From NCBI RefSeq assembly GCF_900095215.1, contig NZ_LT606949.1, positions 1,672,950 through 1,703,354 of the forward strand: 30,405 nt of DNA. The letters are read 5' to 3'. Positions 1 through 6,719 of the stretch are shown one piece after another; the first letter of the stretch is position 1, and the number at the start of each line of letters is the position of its first letter. The notes beneath the pieces are model-generated. The model was not told where the DNA came from, did not search any database, and worked only from the letters and a program-made list of their open reading frames with translations. The translations under genes were made by a program, and so were the position numbers. This stretch comes from Polynucleobacter necessarius (GTDB lineage: Bacteria; Pseudomonadota; Gammaproteobacteria; Burkholderiales; Burkholderiaceae).

Positions 1-349
1 GTTTCTAATTCAGATGCAAGACTTTCATTAGAGGCGGGCTTAATTTTGAATGGCCAAACTCCATAAGGTTTTCGTTGACGATTTCGGGTGAGGTGTCTAC
101 CTCTTCATTAAGCGCAACAATTTCTCCGCTCACCGGCGCATGAATATCGCTCGCCGCTTTAACTGATTCGATGAGTGCAATCGCTTCGCCCTGCTTTACT
201 TGCTGCCCCAGCTTTGGCACTTGAAATAACATCACATCACCTAGAGCATCCTGCGCATGGTTGCTAATGCCAACCCATACCAAGCCATCCTCTTCGAGGT
301 CAGCCCACTCATGGGTTTCTGCACACTTACAAGTATCTTGAGTATTCAT
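1..349 (-). pseudogene. gcvH: Glycine cleavage system H protein, frameshifted and cut by window edge
   Basis: The H protein carries the lipoyl-bound aminomethyl group between the P, T and L proteins of the glycine cleavage complex. The ATG at 349 has an AAGGA ribosome site about 9 bases upstream. The open frame gives 114 residues with THEW near residue 12 and the lipoyl-lysine motif ESVKAASDI near residues 62-70. After PEIVNEN the sequence stops looking like GcvH and ends at a stop at about position 5. Moving one frame at about 67-69 restores a typical family C-terminus (PYGVWPFKIKP, then SNESLASELE), which stays open to the window edge. One missing C (G on the + strand) in the short run at 67-68 would explain this. 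The lipoyl site is intact, but the C-terminal part would be replaced by unrelated residues. This is either a true lesion or a sequencing error. No gcvT lies upstream in the window. Confidence 0.85.
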
Positions 350-390
350 TGTGCATCCTTTGACTTCATTTTATGCTGACTCCCATCAAA

Positions 391-403
391 TGCTGAATCA
401 GCA
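391..403. promoter_or_regulatory. 13-base perfect dyad between divergent gcvH and the hydrolase gene
   Basis: TGCTGA-A-TCAGCA is a perfect inverted repeat with one central base. It sits in the 81-base gap between two divergently transcribed genes, about 28 bases before the hydrolase ATG. The size and place fit an operator for a dimeric regulator, but the arms match no regulator I can name with confidence. It is not followed by a T tract, so it is not a terminator. Regulatory role is inference. Confidence 0.35.
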
Positions 404-430
404 AATGATGAATTTATCTTCTGGATATAT

Positions 431-1075
431 ATGCCAATTAAATTAGGAATTGTCCCTGTTACACCCTACGAGCAAAATTGCTCAATTCTGGTTTGCCAAG
501 AAACCGGTGGCGCCGCAGTGGTTGACCCGGGGGGAGATATTGAAAAAATCCTTGAGGGCGTTAAGCAAATGGGTGGTAATGTGAAGAAGATCTTGCTAAC
601 CCACGGACACCTTGATCATTGCGCCGCTGCTAAGGATTTGGCGGATCAGTTGGGCGTCCCCATTGAGGGGCCACAGGAAGACGAGCGGTTTTGGATTGAC
701 CAATTGCCAGAGCAAACGGTGCGTTTTGGTTTTGGGCATGCTAAAGTTTTTGAGCCAGACCGCTGGTTAAACAATGGCGATCATGTGCAGGTTGGCAATG
801 TCGATCTTGAGGTGTTGCATTGCCCTGGCCACACGTCTGGTCACGTAGTATTTTTTGACAAAGAAGATCGCTTGGCAATTGTTGGGGATGTCTTATTCGC
901 AGGCTCAATTGGGCGCACAGATTTTCCGCGTGGCAATCATGCGGATTTAATTAACGCAATTACAACGAAATTGTGGCCGCTAGGCGACGATGTTCAGTTC
1001 GTGCCAGGCCATGGACCAATGTCGACATTTGGCCAGGAGCGTAAGACGAATCCATATGTTGGGGATGGCGCTTAA
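431..1075 (+). CDS. MBL-fold metallohydrolase, glyoxalase II-like (YcbL type)
   Basis: This 214-residue protein belongs to the metallo-beta-lactamase fold superfamily, in the short glyoxalase II-like group that includes YcbL. These are cytoplasmic, two-metal hydrolases thought to act on thioesters such as S-lactoylglutathione. The metal-binding motif THGHLDH lies at residues 57-63, HCPGHTSGH follows near residue 136, a GDVLFAGSIGRTDFP segment supplies the bridging aspartate, and FVPGHGP near the C-terminus supplies the last histidine. It lacks the extra C-terminal substrate domain of classical GloB (about 250 residues), which matches the YcbL group. The ATG at 431 gives the family's usual N-terminus; no strong Shine-Dalgarno is seen. 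The gene is intact and diverges from gcvH. The true substrate cannot be read from the sequence. Confidence 0.93.
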   Translation: MPIKLGIVPVTPYEQNCSILVCQETGGAAVVDPGGDIEKILEGVKQMGGNVKKILLTHGHLDHCAAAKDLADQLGVPIEGPQEDERFWIDQLPEQTVRFGFGHAKVFEPDRWLNNGDHVQVGNVDLEVLHCPGHTSGHVVFFDKEDRLAIVGDVLFAGSIGRTDFPRGNHADLINAITTKLWPLGDDVQFVPGHGPMSTFGQERKTNPYVGDGA

Positions 1076-1096
1076 AAACTTTTACAACGAGTGAAA

Positions 1097-1288
1097 TTAG
1101 GTTTTTGCTGAGCCGGTACGATGTGTACGGTTGTATACACAGCTAGCGCAGATCCAGCGTTGCTTGCGATTGCTTGTTGAAATCCAAGTGCCACCCTCGA
1201 GTCGTTTTTCACGGCTGCAAGAAGAGCAAAATTTAAGGCTCTGAGAGGTTTCTTGGGTAGCTGCTGGAGTCGAGGTAGTCATGGGCAA
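1097..1288 (-). CDS. Small zinc-ribbon-like hypothetical protein
   Basis: This 63-residue protein has two CxxC pairs, C21-S-S-C24 and C47-A-S-C50, separated by 22 residues. The pattern is typical of a single zinc ribbon. Basic residues follow each pair (SREKR, then YNRTHRTG), which would suit nucleic-acid or ribosome contact. The first 18 residues are low-complexity Ser/Thr/Gln/Ala and probably disordered. A second in-frame ATG two codons in is an equally possible start; no clear ribosome site separates them. It lies 35 bases beyond the stop of the desaturase gene on the same strand and could share its transcript. I do not recognise a named family, so function is unknown. The paired cysteines are the main reason to think it real. 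Confidence 0.7.
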   Translation of the reverse strand: MPMTTSTPAATQETSQSLKFCSSCSREKRLEGGTWISTSNRKQRWICASCVYNRTHRTGSAKT

Positions 1289-1323
1289 TCCGGGTAAGGC
1301 AAATCTTATACAGAAGATCTATT

Positions 1324-2466
1324 TTACCCGTTTTGTCCCGCTGGGGCTTGGCTCAGCACAACCCGGACTGAATCAGCCGTCTTGTTGCCATCAAAATCGA
1401 GCCAAGCCTTGTTTTCAAAGTCGTAAAGCTTGCACTTGCGTGCAGTATCAAAATACCAAGCCCATGAGAACTTTTGTACAAAAATACGCTCTGGAAGGAT
1501 AGTTTCTAGGGTTTGTTGGGCCTCTGGCAGGCGATACAGCGGTACGCTCATATCCACATGATGAGCTGTGTGCTCCATGATGTGGTGCATCAATTTGCCC
1601 CAAATCCAGTTGAAGGTCAGATGAACAGTTGTGGATACAAACGGCTGGGCGCGCAACCACTCAGATTTCTTGTCGTACCAAGAGACCTTTGGGTGGGTGT
1701 GATGCACGTACACCACAAATCCAATCATGCCGTTCCAAAACAAAAATGGCACCGCAAAACCGGTAATCAAGCCAAGCCAAATAGATTGATCAGTAACGAT
1801 AGCGCCAGCAATTAAGCAAGCAATCCAAACAATCGCAAATGCGGTAACAAGCAAGTTGTCTTTTAAGAAAATGGGGCGATCACCAGGTTTGTTTTTGGCG
1901 TTCGGAAAGTACTCGCGTCTCCACCAAATTTCAATTAAGTAGTAAAAAACCGGGCCCCAGCCACTGCGGTAAAGGCGCTCTAGAGCCTTACGCCATGGGG
2001 GCAGCGCGTCATATTCTGCTGTAGATAAAGGCGCCCAAACAAAGTCAAAGCCCTTTAGGTTGGTTTGCCCGTGGTGTACAACGTTATGACCAACATCCCA
2101 CAAACTGTAGGGCGTCAAAGAAGGTAAAAATGCGATGCGACCTAGAACTTTATTGAGCTCACGATTCGGCGTGTAACTCTGATGGCAAGCGTCATGCCCC
2201 AAAATAAAGATGCGGCCAGTTACAAAGCCAGCAACAACGCCAAACACCACTTTCAGCAGGATGCTTTCTACAAAGATGGTTCCAGCGATACAGCCCAACC
2301 ACAACAGGGCATCAATCACGAGAAGCATGATTGCGCGCCCAGTTTCCCCCTGAGCCATTGGAATTAGCCAGCTTCGAATGATTTTTCGATGCGGTAATGG
2401 CGCCTCTGGCGGCAAGGGGTTGGTCAGGGATGGCTCTGAAGGGGCGGAATTTAGATGTGTAGACAC
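1324..2466 (-). CDS. Membrane fatty acid desaturase
   Basis: This is an integral-membrane di-iron desaturase that would introduce a double bond into membrane lipid acyl chains. The three histidine boxes are HDACH, HNVVHHGQTN and, after a long spacer, HTAHH followed by VDMSVPLYRL. Hydrophobic segments lie before the first box (MLLVIDALLWLGCIAGTIF) and between the second and third (LLVTAFAIVWIACLIAGAIV; IGFVVYV), the usual topology. I prefer the GTG at 2466 (product starting VSTHLNSAPSEP, about 380 residues). The extra upstream stretch reads like a translated leader, and a TTGACT-N16-TATTAC promoter-like pair lies at about 2508-2535. An in-frame ATG at 2523 or TTG at 2535 would add up to 23 residues. 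The gene is intact. Regiospecificity cannot be told. Confidence 0.92.
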   Translation of the reverse strand: MSTHLNSAPSEPSLTNPLPPEAPLPHRKIIRSWLIPMAQGETGRAIMLLVIDALLWLGCIAGTIFVESILLKVVFGVVAGFVTGRIFILGHDACHQSYTPNRELNKVLGRIAFLPSLTPYSLWDVGHNVVHHGQTNLKGFDFVWAPLSTAEYDALPPWRKALERLYRSGWGPVFYYLIEIWWRREYFPNAKNKPGDRPIFLKDNLLVTAFAIVWIACLIAGAIVTDQSIWLGLITGFAVPFLFWNGMIGFVVYVHHTHPKVSWYDKKSEWLRAQPFVSTTVHLTFNWIWGKLMHHIMEHTAHHVDMSVPLYRLPEAQQTLETILPERIFVQKFSWAWYFDTARKCKLYDFENKAWLDFDGNKTADSVRVVLSQAPAGQNG

Positions 2467-2550
2467 GACAAGAATCAATAAGTTAGGTGCAAATGATAGC
2501 GGTTTTCGTAATAATTCACGCATGATATAAGTCAAAAAACCCTTGAGTGT

Positions 2551-2626
2551 TGGCGCGCCCGGCAGGAATCGAACCTGCGACCCTTGGCTTCGGAGGCCAA
2601 TACTCTATCCACTGAGATACGGGCGC
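2551..2626 (-). tRNA. tRNA-Arg(CCG)
   Basis: The minus strand folds as a 76-base cloverleaf. The acceptor arm GCGCCCG pairs with CGGGCGC, there is a T-loop GGTTCGATTCC, and the anticodon loop CTCCGAA lies between TTGGC and GCCAA. The anticodon is CCG. The CCA end is encoded (TGG at 2551-2553 on the + strand). It lies 84 bases from the preferred desaturase start, on the same strand. Confidence 0.95.
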
Positions 2627-2650
2627 TAGCGAAAAACGAATTACCTTCCT

Positions 2651-2679
2651 ATTGTAAGTGCCCATATCCCTACTCTCTA
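2651..2679 (-). promoter_or_regulatory. Possible sigma-70 promoter for tRNA-Arg
   Basis: On the minus strand TAGAGA (2679-2674) and TACAAT (2656-2651) are separated by 17 bases and would start transcription about 18 bases before the tRNA 5' end. The -10 is good (5 of 6); the -35 matches at 4 of 6. A TATAAT on the opposite strand (2682-2687) may be the old -10 of the neighbouring cytochrome pseudogene. Confidence 0.4.
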
Positions 2680-2729
2680 GTTATAATCACGGCAAAACAA
2701 CCCTAAAACCCGTCAAACGATAAATTCTT

Positions 2730-3218
2730 ATGGGCAACGAGCACGGAAGTCTGATTAAGTCCCCAAAACAACTCATCATGGTGTTTCCAAGCTTTTTTGT
2801 GCCACTCATCATTATTTTGTTGTGAATGGTGTTTGTGAACAATGGCAAGCGTGGTGATTCTTCCACGACTACTGAGCAGTTAATTAAGCCTGTTGCGCAA
2901 CTAAATTTTAAAGATGCCAGCACTCCACAAGAGCTTCAAACTGGCGAGCAAGTTTATAAAGCCGTTTGCGCAGCATACCATGCAAGTGGCGCCGCAGGCG
3001 CGCCTAAATTTGGTGATGCGAGTGCATGGGCGCCTCGCTTGGGCCAGGGTTACGACGGTTTGATGGCTTCTGTATTAAAAGGCAAGGGCGCAATGCCTGC
3101 GCGCGGTGGATAAAGCCCTGCCAATGTAAGCGATTATGAGTTTGGCTGTGCTGTGGTTTATTTGGCCAACTCTGCTGGTGGAAAACTGCCAGAACCAAAA
3201 GCGCCTGCCGCAACATAA
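2730..3218 (+). pseudogene. Membrane-anchored c-type cytochrome, inactivated
   Basis: Read from the ATG at 2730, one uninterrupted frame of 162 codons resembles the N-terminally anchored class I cytochromes c (c5-like) of Burkholderiales. It has a polar start (MGNEHGSLIKSPKQLI), one membrane segment (VFPSFFVPLIIILL), a linker, the haem region, a possible distal methionine in GAMPARGG, and a C-terminal helix (DYEFGCAVVYLAN) ending in an Ala/Pro-rich tail. Codon 32 is TGA (2823-2825) and codon 128 is TAA (3111-3113). The haem motif reads C-A-A-Y-H at codons 80-84, so the second thioether cysteine is lost (TAC at 2976-2978). The frame itself is unbroken, so these are point mutations, not indels. 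An ATG at 2826 could restart a 95-residue product without anchor, intact haem site or C-terminus. It was presumably an electron carrier at the periplasmic face. Confidence 0.88.
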
Positions 3219-3237
3219 TTTTTTATTACGCATATTT

Positions 3238-3264
3238 AAAAGCTGGCACCTGGACAGCTTTTTT
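3238..3264. terminator. Intrinsic terminator between convergent cytochrome relic and rsmI
   Basis: AAAAGCTG (3238-3245) pairs with CAGCTTTT (3255-3262) around a 9-base loop, with a T run to 3264. The other strand reads the same stem followed by TTTT, so it could serve both converging transcripts. Confidence 0.65.
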
Positions 3265-3273
3265 GATTTTCAT

Positions 3274-4167
3274 TTATTCGCTTTTTGCATCCAAGGCAAT
3301 TTGATAGACCTCTTTTTTTGTGAGCCCTAGCGTTTGCGAAAGCACCGAGGCGATTGCTTTGCTACCCATATATGGGCTTAGTGCATTTGCCCATAGCAAA
3401 AGAGATGCATGCTCCGGAGCCTCGTCACCATTGCTTGAGCGCCCCGCCACCACAATCACAAACTCACCCTTGAGGCTTTCTGCCCCCTCTAGCCAGTTAG
3501 CGATATTGCTGGCTTGCAAAGAAACAATCTCCTCAAATTTTTTGGTTAACTCACGGCAAATCAAAAGCTGACGATCAGACTCTAGATGCTTCACCAGCAA
3601 CGTAAGCGTATCTTTAATGTGATGTGGAGATTCAAAAAAGATGCTGGCTTTTTTAGAGCCCGAAATGTCTTTTAAGAGCGCATCTCGGCCTTTGGTTTTA
3701 TTGGGCCAAAAACCTAAAAATTGAAAGCGCCCTTCCGAGTTGTGCATCACAGATCCTGCGGCTGAGATGGCGCTAGAAACTGCACTCGCGCCGGGAATGG
3801 GTATTACCCGCAGCCCTGCTTTTTGAACTTCATTGACTAACTTTGCCCCAGGATCAGAGACGCCCGGCGTTCCTGCATCTGAGATATAGGCCCAGCGCTC
3901 ATTGTTGGAGAGGTGTTGAATAACTGTTTGAGCGCCGCTGATTTCATTGTTCTCATGGAGCGCTAAACATTTTTTATGAATGCCAAATTGTTGGAGTAAT
4001 GCAGCGCTATGTCTGGTGTCTTCACAAGCAATCCCATCAACCGCATTTAAGACGTATAGGGCACGCAAGGTAATGTCCCCCAGATTGCCAATAGGTGTTG
4101 CAACCATGTAAAGCGCCCCAGCAGGCAAATCTTGCTGCTTTAAAAAATCGAATGAGCTAAGTTCCAT
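3274..4167 (-). CDS. rsmI: 16S rRNA (cytidine-1402 2'-O)-methyltransferase
   Basis: RsmI transfers a methyl group from S-adenosylmethionine to the ribose of C1402 in the ribosomal P site. The 297-residue length is normal. Family marks are YMVATPIGNLGDIT near residue 20, CEDTRHS near 49, YISDAGTPGVSDPG near 94 (cofactor loop), PGASAVSSAISAAG near 125, and FFESPHH followed by CRELTKKFEEI, then GEFVIVVAG. The C-terminal residues (TLGLTKKEVYQIALDAK) form the usual helix-turn-helix-like tail. The ATG at 4167 is chosen because AGGTAG lies just upstream and the protein starts as the family does. It diverges from the diaA-like gene, the same rsmI / diaA / dolP neighbourhood as in E. coli and many proteobacteria. 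The gene is intact. Confidence 0.96.
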   Translation of the reverse strand: MELSSFDFLKQQDLPAGALYMVATPIGNLGDITLRALYVLNAVDGIACEDTRHSAALLQQFGIHKKCLALHENNEISGAQTVIQHLSNNERWAYISDAGTPGVSDPGAKLVNEVQKAGLRVIPIPGASAVSSAISAAGSVMHNSEGRFQFLGFWPNKTKGRDALLKDISGSKKASIFFESPHHIKDTLTLLVKHLESDRQLLICRELTKKFEEIVSLQASNIANWLEGAESLKGEFVIVVAGRSSNGDEAPEHASLLLWANALSPYMGSKAIASVLSQTLGLTKKEVYQIALDAKSE

Positions 4168-4270
4168 GGGGCTACCTGAGAAAAGTTAGAGAATTAGCAA
4201 GAGAATACGTTGCTTTTGAGAGAGGCTTATAAGTACTGAAATTAGGCTATCTTTGGCGCATAATATTGCT

Positions 4271-4873
4271 ATGGAAAAAGACATCAATGAACGCTTGCGT
4301 AAGCGCGCCTCACAACATTTTCTAGATAGCATTGCGGTAAAGCAAGAGGCTGAGAGGGTGTTTCCAGATTCGGTTGCTATGGGCGTATTGGCAATGGTGG
4401 ATTGTTTGCGTGCCGGTGGTAAAGTAATGGCTTGCGGTAATGGCGGTTCTGCTGCGGATGCCCAGCATTTTGCTGCAGAGCTCATTGGACGATTTGAAAG
4501 AGAGCGCCAAGAATTGGCAGCGATTGCCTTGACGACGGATACCTCTATTCTGACCGCGGTTGGAAATGATTACAGCTACGACGAAGTATTCAGCAAACAA
4601 GTTCGTGGACTTGGAAAACAAGGCGACATCCTTGTGGGGATTTCAACTTCAGGAAATTCAAAGAATGTTGTAAAGGCAATTGAAGCCGCAAAAAAAATAG
4701 GCATCAAAATTATTGCACTGACTGGAAACTGTGGCGGAAAGATCGCTCAACTTTTAGATAAAGATGACATTCATTTGTGCGCACCATCAACACGTACTGC
4801 GCGTATTCAAGAAACACATTTAGTTTTACTTCATGCGCTATGCGATGGCGTTGATCACGTCTTGCTCGATTAA
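4271..4873 (+). CDS. diaA: SIS-domain protein, DiaA-like (often annotated phosphoheptose isomerase)
   Basis: This 200-residue sugar-isomerase (SIS) fold protein is close to DiaA and GmhA. DiaA binds DnaA and promotes timely initiation at oriC in E. coli; GmhA makes heptose-7-phosphate for LPS. Visible motifs are MACGNGGSAADAQHFAAELIGRF near residue 55, the phosphate-binding ISTSGNSKNVVKAIEAA near 125, and a C-terminal ARIQETHLVLLHALCDGVD helix. The order rsmI - diaA - BON lipoprotein is that of E. coli rsmI-lpoA-yraN-diaA-dolP, which favours DiaA. Unlike E. coli, no lpoA or yraN lies between. The ATG at 4271 is preferred over an in-frame TTG at 4253; neither has a good ribosome site. The DnaA-binding role is inferred from similarity and context only. 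Confidence 0.9.
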   Translation: MEKDINERLRKRASQHFLDSIAVKQEAERVFPDSVAMGVLAMVDCLRAGGKVMACGNGGSAADAQHFAAELIGRFERERQELAAIALTTDTSILTAVGNDYSYDEVFSKQVRGLGKQGDILVGISTSGNSKNVVKAIEAAKKIGIKIIALTGNCGGKIAQLLDKDDIHLCAPSTRTARIQETHLVLLHALCDGVDHVLLD

Positions 4874-4907
4874 GCTCCGCTCCCACTTCTATACAGAAAA
4901 TATCTAA

Positions 4908-5555
4908 ATGAAAATTTCCTTGCTCAAAAGATTGTTCTTTGCCACCCTCATTGCATCTCAACTTTCAGCTTGTGCAGTAGTTGCTGTTGGTGGTGTAGCT
5001 GCTACCGCTACTGTTGCGGCAGATCGTCGCTCACCATCTGTGCAAGCAATTGATAAAGGGATTGAGCTTGAGGCGGAGAACGCATTGGCAAAACGATTTG
5101 GCGAAAGCGCTCACATTAATGTCACCTCATTCAATCAAAAAGTATTGCTGACCGGTGAAGTAAGGGATGCCGATATTAAGAGCGAGGCAGGCGCTTATGT
5201 AAAAGCAATGAAGAATGCACGCTCTGTCTTTAATGAGTTGGTTATCGGGTCTAATACTAGCTACACCTCACGCGCAAACGATTCTTATCTTGAGTCTAAA
5301 ATCAAAACACAGATGATCTTTGCTGATCAGTTGCCTTCAAATTCTATAATTATTGTGGCTGAAGGAAGCAGCGTGTATCTCATGGGAATGCTCACGCAGA
5401 GCGAATCTGAGCTCGCGAAAAAAGTCACCAGAAATACTAATGGTGTGAAAGACGTTTACGCTTACTTTGACATTATTTCTGAAGCAGAAAAAGTGCGCTT
5501 AGAAAAACAAGGCAAAGCTGATCAAACACAACCAAGCAGCCCTCCAAAATATTAA
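4908..5555 (+). CDS. dolP: BON-domain outer-membrane lipoprotein, DolP (YraP)-like
   Basis: This 215-residue lipoprotein starts with a signal peptide (MKISLLKRLFFATLIASQ) and the lipobox L-S-A-C, with the lipidated cysteine at 22. Two BON repeats follow. The first is roughly residues 55-115 (ALAKRFGESAHINVTSFNQKVLLTGEV, ending in a helix and FNELVIG). The second is roughly 127-193 (YLESKIKTQMIFADQL, then SVYLMGML, VKDVYAYFDI). DolP binds anionic phospholipid at the outer membrane and supports envelope integrity and BAM function in E. coli. Residue 23 is Ala, not Asp, which predicts outer-membrane sorting by the enterobacterial rule. It lies 34 bases after the diaA-like gene and is probably cotranscribed. 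The C-terminal tail is Gln/Pro/Ser-rich and likely disordered. The gene is intact. Confidence 0.92.
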   Translation: MKISLLKRLFFATLIASQLSACAVVAVGGVAATATVAADRRSPSVQAIDKGIELEAENALAKRFGESAHINVTSFNQKVLLTGEVRDADIKSEAGAYVKAMKNARSVFNELVIGSNTSYTSRANDSYLESKIKTQMIFADQLPSNSIIIVAEGSSVYLMGMLTQSESELAKKVTRNTNGVKDVYAYFDIISEAEKVRLEKQGKADQTQPSSPPKY

Positions 5556-5575
5556 TCATTTTTTAAAGCTTGAAG

Positions 5576-5929
5576 ATGTTTAAAAAGCGAGTGACGATAA
5601 ACATCGTTTGTTTGTTTGCGATACTCGCTTATTTCTTACCTAATGCGTATGCAAATACTGAAGACGAAAAGACATTCTCGATTGCGAAACAAAATGCGTG
5701 CTTAGGTTGTCACGCAATCAATAAAAAAATTGTTGGCCCAACTTTTGCGGCAGTCGCAGAAAAATATAAGAATGACCCGAACGCCCAAACATTTTTAAAA
5801 AATAAAATTGTTAAAGGCGGTTCTGGATCATGGGGTGTTGTGCCCATGCCTGCGAATACAAAATTAAATGATGCGGAGCTGTCTGCAGTAACCAATTGGA
5901 TACTGCGTGGTGCACCCAACAAAAATTAA
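5576..5929 (+). CDS. Periplasmic class I cytochrome c (c551/c552-like)
   Basis: The product has 117 residues. A basic start and hydrophobic core (KKRVTINIVCLFAILAYFL) end in a likely signal-peptidase site after AYA at residue 26. The haem motif C42-L-G-C45-H46 follows, then KKIVGPTF, and a distal methionine in VVPMPANTKL near residue 89. The last helix (LSAVTNWILRG) completes the small cytochrome c551/c552 fold. It would be exported, given haem by the Ccm system, and pass electrons in the periplasm. The ATG at 5576 is preferred over an in-frame TTG at 5570. It begins 20 bases after the lipoprotein gene and may be its last operon partner. It is intact, whereas the other cytochrome c gene at 2730 is dead; their sequences are too different for recent duplicates. 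Confidence 0.92.
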   Translation: MFKKRVTINIVCLFAILAYFLPNAYANTEDEKTFSIAKQNACLGCHAINKKIVGPTFAAVAEKYKNDPNAQTFLKNKIVKGGSGSWGVVPMPANTKLNDAELSAVTNWILRGAPNKN

Positions 5930-5937
5930 TTAGAAAA

Positions 5938-6579
5938 TTAACGCACCAGTCCTGGTCTGCCCAAGAACCACCACCAGGCTTCATTGGAGCGTTTGAGATT
6001 TTCTTTCAGGGCGTAATCCATGTCGGCCCACTGCTCATTAGCCGCTTCGTCCACAATGGTTGCGGGATTTGCACGCGGTAATTTAAGACAAGCATCGGCA
6101 TAGGCATATTCAACAGTCATGCCAGCCTTTTGTGCCAAATGCATCATTGCCTTATTGTTTGCAAGACAGTGAACATAAAGCGTCTCGATGCGAGTATTGC
6201 GGGAGTGGGCCACAGGGCGCTGTAACAGTGCAGTGCCCAAGCCCTGGCCACGCCCTTCTTGGCAATACAGAAACACCAAACTCCGCTGCTCTTGCCTCCC
6301 CGTTATGCTCTGGCAAGTAGTCCAGGTGAGCCATGCCCATGAGCTTTAGGTCTAAATTAAATACGCCAAAAACCGCATCCCCATTGAAATTAAGCCCTTC
6401 TAGATAGTGACGTATGACTTCATCTGGGGTGTGCGTACCAAAGCGCAGGGGTCTATCTTCATCATTTAGCTGTAGCAGATGATTCAATATCTCTTGCCTA
6501 TAGCCGGCATGAAGTTCGCGAACGCGGACTGCCAGCCCGGCCGTATATAGGGCCTGAAGGTGAGTGACTGTTCGCTCAT
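5938..6579 (-). pseudogene. GNAT-family acetyltransferase, frameshifted
   Basis: Two overlapping minus-strand frames together make one GNAT N-acetyltransferase. The upstream part has GYRQEILNHLLQLNDEDRPLRFG and AVFGVFNLDLKLMGMAHLDYLP, ending in EFGVSVLP. The downstream part continues with EGRGQGLGTALLQR, the acetyl-CoA pyrophosphate loop (Q/RxxGxG/A), then VHCLANNKAMMHLAQKAGM and a C-terminal WWWFLGRPGLVR. Removing one base near 6255-6262 (within CCAAGAAGGG on the minus strand) joins them as VLPEGRGQGLG, so a +1 shift splits the gene inside the cofactor motif. A second lesion is possible: the ATG at 6579 begins MSEQSLTFRPY in a different frame from the TAGLAVRVRELHAGYRQE that follows, and no nearby ATG exists in the latter frame. 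The product would be inactive. Acceptor substrate unknown. Confidence 0.82.
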
Positions 6580-6621
6580 TTATTGTGCATAGCAATATCT
6601 TAGCAGTAATTAGAATAATTT

Positions 6622-6637
6622 TCAGGGTTTTCCCTGA
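6622..6637. promoter_or_regulatory. 16-base dyad TCAGGG-TTTT-CCCTGA upstream of acetyltransferase relic
   Basis: Perfect 6-base arms surround TTTT, between the acetyltransferase start (6579) and the rRNA promoter (6861). It could be an operator of the broken gene or a weak RNA hairpin. There is no T run on either side, so termination is unlikely. Confidence 0.3.
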
Positions 6638-6719
6638 TAGGTGGCTGATACGCCATAAAGGACAAAAAACGGGTTTAAAGATGGTTAAGGTGGGGATAAA
6701 TTTTGTGGGATTTCCTTGC

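Noticed and set aside
1281..1815. Open frames of 73 and 100 codons on the + strand over the desaturase gene
   Set aside because: The opposite strand codes a clear desaturase with its histidine boxes; the + frames have no recognisable domain.
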